From: Tolypeutes matacus
Lineage: Eukaryota; Chordata; Mammalia; Cingulata; Chlamyphoridae
Assembly: GCA_026826555.1 (NCBI GenBank)
Contig: JAKSZT010054324.1
Coordinates: 4,424,835-4,488,834 of the forward strand
Direction of reading: 5' to 3'
Length of the DNA stretch: 64,000 bases
Under the pieces are notes generated by a model. The model saw only the letters and a list, made by a program, of their open reading frames with translations, was not told where the DNA came from and made no database searches. This document shows, one piece after another, positions 33,250 through 44,394 of the stretch. Made by a program: the position numbers and the translations under genes. Numbering within the stretch: the first letter of the stretch is position 1; every line of letters starts with the position of its first letter.

Positions 33250-34680
33250 TCATCCAGCAAAACTGGGCTTGACCCCACATCAACAAAATCTTCCAAGGTG
33301 TTGCTACAGGACTAGGAACCAGAGAGCCCAGCTGACAGTGGGTGGGAGAGGAAGAAACAGGGCACTTGTGAAGATGGTGCACAATGGGATCAAGTATGGC
33401 AATATATAGCTGATCTGTGAGGCTTAACACTTGATGAAGGACATCCTGGGCAAGGAGCATAATAAGATGGTGAAGGTATTTGAGGAATGGAATAAGACAG
33501 CTAGACTCATTCCTGATGGAAACCATAGCCAATATTCCGAAGTTCCAAGATACTGATGGCAAACACCTGCTGCCAAAGATCAGGTACAGTGCTGGGCAGA
33601 AGGGCTCTGGGAAGTGGACTGCTTTCTTATTCACCAAAGTACAGGGTTCCTGTCACCCTCATCGGAGAAGCTGTTTTTGCATGTGGCTTATCATTCCTGA
33701 AGGATGAGAGGATAAAAGCTAGCAAAAAGCTGAGGGATCCCCAAAAGACCCAGTCTCAAGGTAGTAATAAATCATTTTGGAGGATGTTTGGAAGGCCCTC
33801 TATGTGTCTAAGGTCATCTCTTATACTCAAGGATTTATGCTGCTAAGACAGGCAGCCACCAAATTCGGCTGGACCCTCAACTGTGGTGGCATTACCCTTA
33901 TGTGGAAAGGAGGCTGCATCACCAGAAGTATAGTCCTAGGGAAGATAAAAGATGCATCTGATTGTAACCTAGAACTTCAGAATCTACTACTAGATGACTT
34001 CTTGAAGTCTGCTGTTGAAAACTACCAGGACTCCTGGTGGCAGGCCATTAGCACTGGCATCCAGACAGGCATTCTCATGCCCTGCTTCACCACTTCTGTT
34101 TCCTTCTGTGACTGATACAGACATGAGCTGCCGCCAGCCAACCTGATCCAGCCCAATGGGATTACTTTGGAGCTCACACCTATGAGCCTTTAGCCAACCT
34201 GGAGCAGTTTATCCACACTAACTGGACAGGCCATGGTGGCAGCATGTTGTCTTCTTCCTACAGTGCCTAATCAGACTTCCTGTTATCCACCATACCATAG
34301 ACTGGAACATTCCATTTGCCACACAACACTGATTACATGGCCCACTGCCCTACTTTCTGCTCCACCTTTTAAAATAAAGTTTTATAAGATACGCCTGAAG
34401 AAATCATGTAGGGTTCATTTATAAAGTAGTGCTGTGAGAATTGTTATGCCCTGTGCCCTTGCCTCTTGGGACTCTCCTCTTGAACTGACGATTTATTTGT
34501 GTGGCTGTGGTGAATCAGCTCCTAAGGTGGTCATCTTCCACAAGTCCCTGTGCATCAGGAAGGCAGTGTAGGTAGCAACCCTGATCACATAGATGGAAGG
34601 ATTTTTGTTGGAATTTGACCAAACTTTGTATCATGTAGTCCAATTCCTTTTTTCTTCTACTTAATAAAAGCTGCATTATA
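33250..34680 (+). pseudogene. PGD: Processed pseudogene of 6-phosphogluconate dehydrogenase, 5' truncated
   Basis: The parent enzyme makes ribulose-5-phosphate and NADPH in the cytosolic oxidative pentose phosphate pathway. Starting around 33260 the frame-corrected reading follows PGD from the WPHIK block (roughly the middle of the 483-residue protein) to the C-terminus. Recognisable are KMVHNG, EEWNKTA, FQDTDGKHLLPKIR, VTLIGEAVFA, LKDERIKASKKL, ISYTQGFMLLRQAATKFGWTLN, GKIKDA, ISTGIQTGI and FIHTNWTGHGG. The matching stop is TAA at 34268-34270. A 3' UTR and AATAAA (34663-34668) follow. Introns are absent, and there are in-frame stops (for example TAG and TAA near 33405-33425) and a one-base deletion before KMVHNG. 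No poly-A tail remains. Non-functional. Confidence 0.93.
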
Positions 34681-34689
34681 TATATAATT

Positions 34690-36320
34690 TAAAATTGGGG
34701 TGCTGTTAACAAAAGAAGTGGTAATTAACGTAAGGCAGGCACAAACAAAACAAAACAAACAAAAACCAAAGCCAACAATCCTGTGACAACCCAAAACAGG
34801 GAGGATTGAAACTGGGTACAATAGTTGAGGGTTTTTTGTAGTAGATTAGATTTGGAGGAATACTGAGAGTTCAAACCGAAGCAGGGGCAGTAGAAAAGGA
34901 GAAGAGGAGACTTATTTGTAAGGTATTTAGGAAGTAAAATTCACTGGACCTAGTAATGTGGTAGGGAAGGCAGAGGGGGAGAAAGGAAAATAGGAGTCTG
35001 GGATGTTTCTTAAGATTTTTGGCTTGGGAGATCAGGCTAATGCTAGAGCTACCCCCCAAGGCAAAGATGATAGAAGAGAAAGTTTGCTTTGGGGAAAATG
35101 ACCAGTCTATTTTGACATTTTACACTTGAGATACATATTGGCATCCTTGAGTTGAAATGCCTAGAAGATAGATAAGTATCCAGTTATATGGATCTTTGGC
35201 ATATGAGTGACAAGTGAAAGATACAGGAGTGGATGGGATTTCCAAGGGACACTATGCAGAATGGGGAAAACAGGGCAGTATTCTTGCAAACACCCCCTTA
35301 AGAAGATAAAATAGGACAGATCAATATTAAGAAAATTTGGAAAAGTAAGTTTCTTGGAACTTAAGGAAAATAAAGCTTTTCTAGGGGAAGGGAAGGAAAA
35401 AGAGTATAAAGATCTCAGAAATGTCAAGTAAATTAAAGACCTGAAAAGTAACTCTTAGGGGCATCTCTTCTCTAGCCCTCTCATTTTCCTGACGGACAAT
35501 TTCCCTCATACACTCTGTACCTCTTTCCTCATCCCTTTCTTGGGTCTTAGATATTTGCTACTGGTCCATTTTTCTTGACTGGAGCTTAACTATTAGCAAA
35601 TCTTATCACTGAGGCAGTGTGGGATTTGAACTCTTTCTCCTTCTCTTCTACCTTGGACATGAGGTAGCCTGGGTAAAGTGTGTTTGCCCTTCAGACTCAA
35701 ACTTTTTCTCAGACTGACTGGTCCTGTGGGGACAGGTAGTTAATATGCTCATTTGGTTCTCACATCTAATCCACATTATTCAATATTAGCTCTACCTTTT
35801 TTCCTTTTCTCATTTCATGCAGAACTCAAGCAGGAAAGAGGAGAGATTTTTATAGTTCCTCATCAAACCCTCCAAGAAAGAGCAAATTTGGCAAATATGA
35901 TCTCATTCTTTCATGTGTGAGCAGTTTTGGCCACATTTCAGTATGCTGCAGAGTGAATGGAAAGGGAAGAAGTAGAGGCAGTGGATAAATATAAGAAATC
36001 TGAAAGCAAGACGATGATGCTACCTAGTGGAGATGTAATGTCTTGGATGAGCTTTTATTTTCAAGATCAGAGGCCTAATATTTGAGCCAAGGTAAAGATA
36101 TTAGAAGTGGGGAAGAGGAAGTAGACATGAATCAAAGTTTTGAGTTAGTAGGAGGGGTTAAAATTCAGAAAAGAGTTGGGGAATGTCTCTTGGTTGGAGA
36201 GAGAGAGAACTCTTCCACTGACATAAAAGGGGATAAGAAAAGAATAGGTTTGGTTGGGATTAGTTATGAGTAAACTTTTGGGGAGGAGAGAAAGTAGATA
36301 ACTGGAGAATTCAGGGAGTT
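34690..36320. other. Unassigned, probably an old repeat
   Basis: Purine-rich, with wording such as 'cttgggagatcaggctaatg', 'acttgagatacatattggcatcc' and 'ttgagccaaggtaaagatat' that recalls an old mammal-wide repeat whose name I cannot recover. Open frames here (34871-35059 minus, 36082-36273 plus) show no motif. Confidence 0.3.
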
Positions 36321-36429
36321 CACCCATCCCTGTGACTCTGTCATAGGATTACAAAATGCAAAACTGCATTGTTGAAAAGGACTTTGGAGATTGTGCAGTT
36401 TGGGTTATTGGTTCCAACGACTTCCCTGT

Positions 36430-36800
36430 CATTGCAGATCCACATCATTTGCTATGTAATATTGTAGTGCCTTTCCATTGTGGGCAGAGAATATGTGCCA
36501 TTGAGATTAGGCTGGGCCGTGTGACTTGCTTTGGACAGTGGGATGTTAGTAGATGTTATATAAGGTCTTATATGTGCTTGTGTAGTTTGGGTTGATCACT
36601 GTGAGAAGGATCAGATATCTACTGCTCCTTCAGCCATCACCCCAGAAGGAACAGTATGCAAAGCATACTGATCTCAACCCAAAAGAGTGGATCCCTGTAA
36701 ACACCTCTTTAAGGAGATGAGTCAGGGCAGTTCAAAAGTTTTCCAGCCTATTTTCAGCACAAGCTAGAATAAATTTAATTATTCCGCACATATTTGAAGT
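36430..36800 (+). mobile_element. Old LTR-like repeat, unnamed
   Basis: Contains 'aggctgggccgtgtgacttgc' and 'ttggacagtgggatgttagtaga', plus a late 'aataaatttaattattc', in the same order as 2960-3410. Much more decayed. Confidence 0.4.
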
Positions 36801-38117
36801 CTCATTTCTACACTATTTCTCTTTTCCAGGCTATACATCATCAGTTGGTACTTGATGTTTGTTTTCACACTTCTTTATTCTGCATGGGGCTGAAAAACTT
36901 ATGAATACATGTCCTGGACATCTTTGAAGCTAGGGTTCTGGTCATAAGATAGATTATTCCAATTAGATGCATTAGCAGGCTATGTAGAATGCAGAAGAAA
37001 AGTAGAGGATATTTTCAGCCAGCAAGCAAAGTCTTGAGCGGTTAGAGGTTATTACATTGGCCAGAGTCAGCATTCCTCAACCTAGTTACCAGCTTCATGG
37101 ATGTTAAGAGGCAGTGGGAGCAATGGTAACCTGCTGATCTCTGGATGGCAGTTATGGTGGAAGCTTGACTCAGCCAGTGGTAGTTTCTTACATGATGCCC
37201 ATTCTTCCAACATTTCTGTATACACTGAGTTCCCTGTATTAAACCTTTTTCTGCTTGAAATGTCTCGAGTGATTTCTGTTTCCACGCTGAGTCCTGACTG
37301 ACTCATAATCTAAACTTCCTCTCTCCATTTGTTTTTTTGGTGTGTAGGCTTCGGGGCTACTTAATGTGTGATCTCTGGTTGACCAACTGCTTGTTACCAC
37401 CTTGTACTAGAATGCAAATCAATTTAGCCATTAGACACACTTTCTAGTTCATCTGGTTTTGTTTGTTTTTGTCCTTGGTAGCAAGACGTTCTCAAAGAAG
37501 AAGGCAGTGTGTTAATTTATGTTCTGTCACAGGCTGGGGAAAAGGTACTTTGAGTATCACTGGTTTACTCAAAGGCCACAGGACACATAATCAGTATTTT
37601 CTTTCTCTTGGCATTAAAACTGCTTATTTCATTTTTAATGATAATTACAATTTTACCCCAGGGAGCATATGTCTCCTGGGGTTGCATTAGGCACCTGTAA
37701 TGGAAAATTTCTTAAAAATCATGTGACTTTTTCCAAGTCATTTTTGTTCTTTTGAAAATTTTGAAATAATCCTTTTTTTAAAGTAATTGCTTTATTCTTT
37801 AAAAAAAAAAAAAAAGAAAAGAGCACTGTACACTTATGATAAAATAAAAGTTTAAGTATTTAAAGTACAGAATAATATGAGAAGCAAAAATTCCTTTATC
37901 TATCCCCCCAACTTCTTAGTCGACTTCTCTGAGATAAAGATTGATAGTATTTTCTTATAAAAAGTAATTTATTTTTCAGTGGAGATATACCCCACCACAC
38001 TCAGTTAAACCTCATGGCTATAGTAGCGTCACTACTTTCCTCACTTAAGGTGGATAATATGAAAACTTCTGTATTGTGTGCCATTAAGATTATATTACAG
38101 TGACCTTTATTTCCCCC
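36800..38117. other. No gene recognised; possible L1M scrap
   Basis: Mostly unassigned. The stretch 37800-37910, with an A-run followed by 'aaagcacagtacact'-like and 'aagtacagaata' words, may be an old L1 3' scrap. The frames at 37101-37301 and 37463-37690 look random. Confidence 0.3.
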
Positions 38118-38130
38118 AAATGACCCTTTC

Positions 38131-38219
38131 TTTTTTTTTTTAAGGAGCTACCAGGGATTCAACCTAGGACCTTGTACATGGGAAGCAGTGCTCAACCGCT
38201 GAGCTACATCTGCTCCCCA
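38131..38219 (-). mobile_element. tRNA-derived SINE head, copy 1 of a cluster
   Basis: Complement reads a tRNA-like head: 'gatgtagctcagcggttgagc' (A box) and 'tcctaggttgaatccc' (B box), followed by a T-run on the plus-strand left that marks a short A-tail. The word AAATGACCCTTT (38118-38129) directly precedes it. Confidence 0.8.
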
Positions 38220-38221
38220 GT

Positions 38222-38347
38222 GAAAGCTTTTTCTCCCCCCATTTGTTTGTTTGTTTTGTTTATAAGAGGAACTAGAAACTAGGGATTGAATCCAGGACCT
38301 CATACGTGGGAAGCAGGTGCTCAACCACTGAGCTACATCTACTCCTC
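38222..38347 (-). mobile_element. tRNA-derived SINE head, copy 2 of a cluster
   Basis: Complement gives 'gatgtagctcagtggttgag' and 'tcctggattcaatccc'. It is a close relative of the first copy. Its right end abuts the word AAATGACCTTT at 38349-38359. Confidence 0.8.
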
Positions 38348-38360
38348 TAAATGACCTTTA

Positions 38361-38892
38361 AAAAAAAAAAAATTATCCATTTTATCCATTTTTAACCCCC
38401 CCCACCCAGTTTCTGCTGTTTTTGTGTCCATTTCCTGCCCTCTCTTCTCATCCTTCTCCTCCTTTCTTCACTGGGATTCGATTCTGGGAATCTCTGATGA
38501 GGGAGAGAGGCATTCTGCCACCTGTGCCACCTCAGTTCCTGGTTTTTTCAGCGCATCTCGTCTTGGCTCTCCCTTGCGTCACTCTCCTGCTATGTCACTC
38601 TCCTGCTACATCATCATCTTGCTGCGTGCAGTGCACCCACGCACAGGGTCTGGCGGTGCACCCTCTCATGGGGCCTGATGGCTCACCCTCATGTCCTCTC
38701 TTGTGGGACCTGACAGCACACCTGTGCGTGGGGCCTGGAGGCAGGGCCTGGCGGTGCACCTGTAAGCAGGGCCTGGCAGCCTGCGCACCTTCTACGTTTT
38801 TCTTTATTTTACTGGGAGGTCCCGGGGATCGAACCCAGGTTCCTCCATATGGAGACAGATGCCCAAACATTTGAGCCACATCTGCGCCGCTG
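38361..38892 (-). mobile_element. Long DAS-type SINE with internal minisatellite
   Basis: The tRNA-like head is at 38817-38890 (complement 'gatgtggctcaaatgtttggg', B box 'ggttcgatcccc'). Inside lie imperfect repeats of about 30-40 bp built on 'cctggcggtgcacc' and 'ggggcctga-gg' (38640-38790), and a (ttatcc)-like tail region. The flanking word TAAATGACCTTT occurs at 38348-38359 and 38893-38904, a 12-bp target-site duplication. Its total length is greater than that of the simple copies. Confidence 0.8.
38640..38790. repeat. Minisatellite inside the long SINE
   Basis: At least four imperfect units centred on 'gcctggcggtgcacctg' or 'ggggcctgatggctcacc' words. Unit length varies, so it is a loose GC-rich repeat. 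Confidence 0.65.
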
Positions 38893-39064
38893 TAAATGAC
38901 CTTTTTAAAAGAATGAAACATCAAGTAGACTTGGTCTTTTTACCATTTCCCCATGACTTAAATTGTCTTAATTAATGTCAGTTTTGATGATATTTTGGAC
39001 TATCTATATTAATAAACTAAGTAACATTTATTCCCATTATCTGCAAAATATTGGGATTGAGAGC

Positions 39065-40248
39065 TGTTTTACTTTCCTAGGCTGCTGAAGCAAGTACCAA
39101 CAAATGGGTTGGGTTAAACAATGGGAATTTATTTGCTCATGGTTTTGAAGCCAGGAAAATGTCCAAATTGTCAAGGTGATGTTTTCTCCCCAAAGACTGT
39201 GGAATAATGGGCCTGGATGCTGGCAATCCTTGTCATGTGGCAAGGCACCTGGCAGTTTCTCCTGGTCTCTTCCTTCTCTTCTGCTTTCTGTTTCAGCTTC
39301 TTGCTTCCTGTGGCTTTCTCTCCTGTCTGAGTTTCATTCTGCTTACGAAGGACTCCAGTATTAGGATTAAGACACATCCTTCCCAGGGACTTAAATCGTC
39401 AGTCTGTTCATATGCCAGTTAAGCTCTGAATCTCAGCAGAGCTGCAGCCAACACAATACTATCCAAGTTCATTGGACTCACTCAGGACAACTAACGAAAG
39501 AATAGTGATGGACAACGACCATCCCAAAATTCGGAATGTATCTACAGCTGCAAGCAAAACGGTTCCATCCATCTGCCCCATGGGATCTAAGCCCCCTCTC
39601 AGTTGGAAGCAGAGTGGGCATCACCATCCCCAAATCCTCAAGACTGAGGAATAAACAAACATAAGGGGGAAATGCAATTATGGACCAAAGCAAACTTATT
39701 ATAGTAATGGAAGAACGTGTAACACACAAGTTGATATAAAGGCAGTGGTCGCCACAGGTTCTGAGGGGAGGGAGAGGGAAGAATAGGTGTAACATGGGGC
39801 ATTTTTGGAACATTGGAATTGTTCTGCACGATATTGCAATGACCGATACAGGCCATTATACATTCTGTCAAAACCTATAAAATTGTGCTGTGCAAAGTGT
39901 AAACCATAATGTAAACTATAGACCATGGTTAGTAGCAATGCTTCAATATGTGTTCATCAATTGTAACAAATGTACCACACTAATGAAAGATGTTAATGGG
40001 GGAAAGTGTGAGGGGAGAAGGGGTTGAGTATATGGGAATCCCCTATATTTTCAATGTAACTTTTATGTAATCTAAAACTTCTTTAAAAATAAAAAAAAAT
40101 TAAAAAGAAAAATCCATCCTGATTGAGGTGGGCCACACCTTAACTGAAGCAACCTCATAAAATGTCCTACTCAGAATGGGTTTGCACCCAGAAGAATGGA
40201 CCAAAGTTAAGAACATGTTTTCCTGGATTGCATATAGCTTAAACCACA
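39065..40248 (-). mobile_element. MaLR-type LTR interrupted by a retroposon
   Basis: The left half, 39065-39380, opens 'tgttttactttcctaggctg' and reaches 'aggattaagacacatcct'. The right half, 40115-40248, resumes 'catcctgattgaggtgggcc' and closes 'cttaaaccaca'. The two halves join at the right place in the LTR seen at 27101-27573. The interruption is the plus-strand retroposon at 39381-40114. Confidence 0.8.
39381..40114 (+). mobile_element. L1-related retroposon, copy 3
   Basis: A 5'-truncated copy with an A-rich tail (40086-40113). Shared with copies 1 and 2 are 'attggactcactcaggacaa', 'ggacaacgaccatccc', 'atgggatctaagccc', 'gggcatcaccatcccc' and 'atgtaatctaaaacttcttta'. The target word CATCCT occurs at 39375-39380 and 40115-40120. 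It landed inside a MaLR LTR, so it is younger than that LTR. Confidence 0.85.
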
Positions 40249-40249
40249 A

Positions 40250-40790
40250 TAGGGTCATAACCATTCTTCCAAAATTTTACATAAAATTTTATAATAGTTG
40301 TACTTCACACATAAACAAATGAGTTTAGCTGGTTTTCTCTCTTTTTTAAAAGATGGCAAAGTTAATTTAAATGCAATAAGAAAAAAACAAGCTCTGATAA
40401 CTTCTCCAAATAGTTTTAAAAAAATTTAAAACACTATTTCTGCCTTCTTTTGGTTTTCTCAGTTGAAAAGATGCATTTTGATCTTCAGATGTATTTTTAA
40501 AGTTGGTTGTCTTGGCTTGGGTGGTCTCAGGGGAACACCAACGTTAAATGTGTGGTCCCAACCTTAGGGATTACCAAAGACAAAATGCACAGCATTGCTT
40601 CCTTACTGGAATAAAAGAGATACATTTCCTCAGGGTTTACCACTTTTCAGCACAGCACAGTATAAAACAACATAATGCAAAAATGTTGCTAAGCATTTGA
40701 TTCAAAAGGGACCTAAAGAAACCCGGAAAAAAAGGCTATTCTTTTTGTACTGTATATTACACTACTTTATATTATACTATAGCATAATTA
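40250..40790. other. No feature recognised
   Basis: About 540 bp of AT-rich DNA without recognisable motif. Confidence 0.35.
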
Positions 40791-40794
40791 AAAT

Positions 40795-41545
40795 TTGACT
40801 GATCTTTGTCCCCAGTTCCTGGGGAGGTAACTTCTCCCTTGGAATTTCCCATAATAGGAGTGATTTTGCTCTTCATGATGGTCCTGGGACTACACCTGAT
40901 AATTCATATGCCAAGGAGATGAGAGGGTAGGGCCAGCCACACATGCAGTCTTAGGGAGGCTGGCCACACCTGAAAGAGAATCATGTGATTAGGGGTTTGG
41001 GTCTTTAAGTCACTTCCTGTCAGCCTGACTTTGATCTCTCAGACCCCTGGAGGGTTGGGGAGAAAGGGGCAGTTGGAAATTGAGTTCAACCAAGTGGGCA
41101 CTGATTCTATCAATAATGCCTACATAAGGAAACTCATATAAACTCTGGACATTCAAAGCTTGAGTGAGCTTCCTGGATTGATAAGATACATCAATCGCTG
41201 TGTTGGAGGATGAAGCACTCTGACTCCAATGACTACACCTGAAAAGGATGTGGGAGCTTTTGTTTGAGACCCTCCCAGACCTTGCTATATGCGTATCTTC
41301 TTTTGTCGTCTTCTTCTTTGTATCCTTTCACTATAATAAAACTATAACTGTTTAAGTATAGTGCTTTCAGTGAGTTCTGTGCATAGTTCTAGTGAATTAT
41401 TGAACCCAAGGGGATGGTGGGAACCCCCAAATTTGTAACCAGTCAGAAGGGTGGCCTGTACCCCCTGAACTTGCAAGTGGTACCTGAGAAGTCTGGCCTA
41501 ACTCTGGAGAGTTAGAGTCAAAATTAAATTGAATTCTGTTAATGC
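40795..41545 (+). mobile_element. ERV-type solo LTR, unnamed
   Basis: Has 'ataaggaaactcatataaac' (a TATA-like 'catataaac' at about 41138), a poly-A signal in 'ctataataaaactataactg' (about 41330-41349), and a downstream segment 'attattgaacccaagggga' followed by 'ggtgggaacccccaaattt' that I know from mammalian ERV LTRs. No internal region follows. The boundaries are approximate. Confidence 0.55.
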
Positions 41546-41834
41546 AATACTTACAATTTGTATTAGAGGTTGATTGAAGTTTTTGCAACCTTTATAAATA
41601 CCAGTGTAAAATAAAACGTGGATTGCCTGTCCTTAAGATTTCTCCCTCATAATTTCTACAATCTTAAACACTTATGTGCTATATAGGTTGATTTGACTTA
41701 TCCTTGTTCATTCAAAGGTATAACCTGATGAATTATCTTTGACCTTCAGAAATGCTGCCCTGAAGGAGGCACCAAGATTTTATAGAAAGACTATTTCAAG
41801 TGAGAAAAAGCTGGATTATAAATCTAACTATCCT

Positions 41835-42020
41835 ATTTACTGGATGCATGACCTTGAGCAAGTTATTTCACTTATAAGTGCTCCAATTTTCTCCTCTATA
41901 AAGTGATTGTGTTAAAAAGGCCCATCACATAGTGCTATTATAAAAATGAAATTGAATTAATATGTGTAAAGCAAAGACAGTAGTGCCTATTCCATAGTAG
42001 ATGCTTAGTAAGTGTTATCC
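41835..42020 (+). mobile_element. MIR SINE
   Basis: Sense MIR wording: 'gcatgaccttgagcaagtta', 'ctccaattttctcctctata', 'aagtgattg', 'ttaatatgtgtaaagcaaag', and 'agtgcctattccatagtagatg' with 'cttagtaagtgttat' at the end. Old and decayed. Confidence 0.7.
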
Positions 42021-42079
42021 TTCTGGACTTCTCTCCTATGCCTTTTGTCTTATAACATCTTAGAGATAAGCTTAGATAG

Positions 42080-42963
42080 TGTTATGGATTCTCCCAAAAG
42101 ATATGTTCAAGTCTTCAACTCTGGTCCTATGTGTCTTTGCCAGAGCTGCTGTAACAACTACCACAAATTGGTTTTGGCTTAACCACAGGAATTTATTGGC
42201 TAATGGTTTTGAGACTAGAAAAAAATCCCCAAATCAAGATATTGGCAAGTGTTGCTTTCTCCCAAAGTCCGTAGCATTATGGTATTTGCCACCAGCATTC
42301 CTTCAAGTTCCTTGGCATGTTCCCTATCTCACATCACATGGTGATTTCTTCTCCTTTCTGGCTTCTGTGACTTCTGGGTTCTCTTTACAAAAGCCCTTCA
42401 ATAATATGGATTAAAGACCCACCCTGATTCAGGTGGCCACACCTTAACTAAAAATAACAACTGCGAATGTCCTATTTAAAAGGAGTTCACACACAAAGCC
42501 AGAGGGATGCAGGTTAACAACATGTGTTTGTCTGGGTATATAATTCAGCCTAACATACCATGAATGTGACCTTATTTTGAAATAGAATTTTTGAAGATGT
42601 GACTAGTTAAGATGAGGCCAAACAGGATTAGGTTGGGCTGTAATTCAGTATGACTAGTGTTCTTGTAAAAGAGGGGAATTTGGACACAGACAAGAACAAG
42701 TGAGAAGCCATGTGAACATGGAAAAGCAGAGATTTGGATGATGACTCTACAAGCCAAGTCATACCAAGGATTGTCAGTAAACACCAGAAGCTAGAAGAGT
42801 AAAGGAAGGAATTTCCCCTACAGGTGTCAGATGGAGCATGGCCCTGCTTGACTTCTTGAGTTAGGACATCTGGTCTCCAGAACTGTGAGACAATAAATCT
42901 CTATTGTTTCATGCTGTCCAGTTTATGGACTTTGTTATAGCAGCCTTAGGAAACTAAGATCCA
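42080..42963 (+). mobile_element. MLT1 LTR, interrupted by a younger LTR
   Basis: Opens TGTTATGGATTC, then 'ccaaaagatatgttcaagtc', is cut at 42129, and resumes after 42555 with 'gaatgtgaccttattttgaaa'. It ends with 'agaactgtgagacaataaatc' and 'gcagccttaggaaactaaga'. Both halves align with one MLT1 consensus, including the AATAAA near the end. Confidence 0.85.
42130..42555 (-). mobile_element. MaLR-type LTR nested in MLT1
   Basis: On the plus strand it opens 'tgtgtctttgccagagctgc', has 'gaatttattggctaatggtt' and 'caggtggccacaccttaact', and closes 'ttcagcctaaca'. It belongs to the same family as the LTRs at 18045 and 39065. Its position exactly between the two MLT1 halves shows it came later. 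Confidence 0.8.
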
Positions 42964-43255
42964 AAGAGAAATTCTATTCCACTGATATGTATTTACTGGA
43001 CATTGAAGACAAATATCTCAGAGATGAGGAGGCCCAGAATTACAAAAACTATATTTTAACAATGTGGGTGCTGAACACTTTCTTTTAGTCCTCTTGGTGT
43101 ATCTCTGTGACTGTAAAACTTCATTTGGAGATAACATCAAAATCCAAATTTGAGGCTTGTCATGAATGAGAATCTTGGCCTAAATGACCCTCTCATTCTC
43201 TCCATGATAGTCCTCTATCACAAGGATCTTTCACTAGTCTTCAGAAGCTGTTTTT

Positions 43256-43470
43256 TAAAAAAATCTTCATTGATCATTCATACATTTTAAGTGTTCAATC
43301 CACCCATTTTAATTTTAAGTATACAGTTCAATAATTTTTAGTAAATTTACAGAACCATCATCACAATCCAGTGTTAGAACATTTCCATGATCCCCCAAAC
43401 ATCTCTCGGGCCAGTTTCCAGTCAATCCCTGTTCCCACTCCCAGTCCAACACTAATTTTACACTGTCTTT
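43256..43470 (-). mobile_element. Antisense L1M 3' UTR fragment
   Basis: The segment 'ttttaattttaagtatacagttcaa' in two parts ('attttaattttaagtata', 'cagttcaataatttttagta'), with 'cagaaccatcatcacaatccag', matches the antisense of the old L1M 3' UTR ('aagtgtacagttcagtggc... accatcaccaccatcc'). Confidence 0.6.
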
Positions 43471-43539
43471 CCAGCTGCCTTTTTCAGAGCTTGATTTTCT
43501 GGAGGTTTTAGTCATTTCAATTCACACAAAGTTGGGAGA

Positions 43540-44345
43540 ATACATGTGGTCAGGTATCTCAGTAGCACTGACAGAGTGGTCTTTGGTGGCTTCCCAGGGA
43601 TAGAAATGAGCCTCTCAGTTGCTGCTCTGAGGATTCCTGTTCCTATTTGGGAGAAATAGGACCAGAAGGCAACTGGCTAGAGAACTATAGTAATCCGAGT
43701 ACAGTTGGGAGTTTGAAACCACTCCAGTTATTTTAACAGATAATTTAATGTAAATAATTGTTTAGACGGTATTAGAGGGTTTAAAAGGTAGACAGAGAAC
43801 ACTAAGGTATCCCAGGAGGGAGCAATTATAGGAAGCAGCTACCAGCTTTTGGACTGGGAACCATTAGAAAACGTAGAAGCTTAGAGGAGGGTCTCCCTGG
43901 GGCTGAGATCTAGACCTTTGAGGAGTTGAAGGCAGCCAGCTGAGCCTTGTGTCTCTGAGAGAAGGTTATGAGGCAGATCTGAAAGTGCTCAAAACAAAAC
44001 AAAAAAACCCAACAAATCTACAAACTGAACTTAAGTGGATTCAGCTGCTGCTGCTGGAATAGCTGCTGCTTCTGTGCGAAAGTGTTACCAGGATGATGTC
44101 GACAAGAAAAGGAAACCAACAAGAGGCAGAAGTAAGGAACCTATTTCTTCTTTCACTTCCAGCTTGCCAGGCTTCTTCTAGTGTCCCCTCTTGACAGAGT
44201 TTAACAGGGAGCAGAGGGCAAAACAGGTGTTCACAGAGTCCCAGCCCCAGCATTGCAAAGGTGAGTCAGAAGGGTGCATTTGAAGCTGACACACAACATT
44301 TTAACAAGTAATACAAGATCTCATCTGTCCTCATGATCTAGTGAG
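43540..44345. other. Unassigned, possibly an old repeat
   Basis: Contains words such as 'acagggagcagagggcaaaac' and 'cacagagtcccagccccagc' that I associate with an old mammalian repeat but cannot name. A CTG-rich patch ('cagctgctgctgctgg') lies at 44042-44058. Confidence 0.3.
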
Positions 44346-44356
44346 GCCATGAGACA

Positions 44357-44392
44357 GTGTGTGTGTGTGTGTGTTGGGTGGTGGTGGTGGTG
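44357..44392. repeat. (GT)n-(GGT)n compound microsatellite
   Basis: A GT run passes into GGT units without interruption. Confidence 0.9.
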
Positions 44393-44394
44393 AG

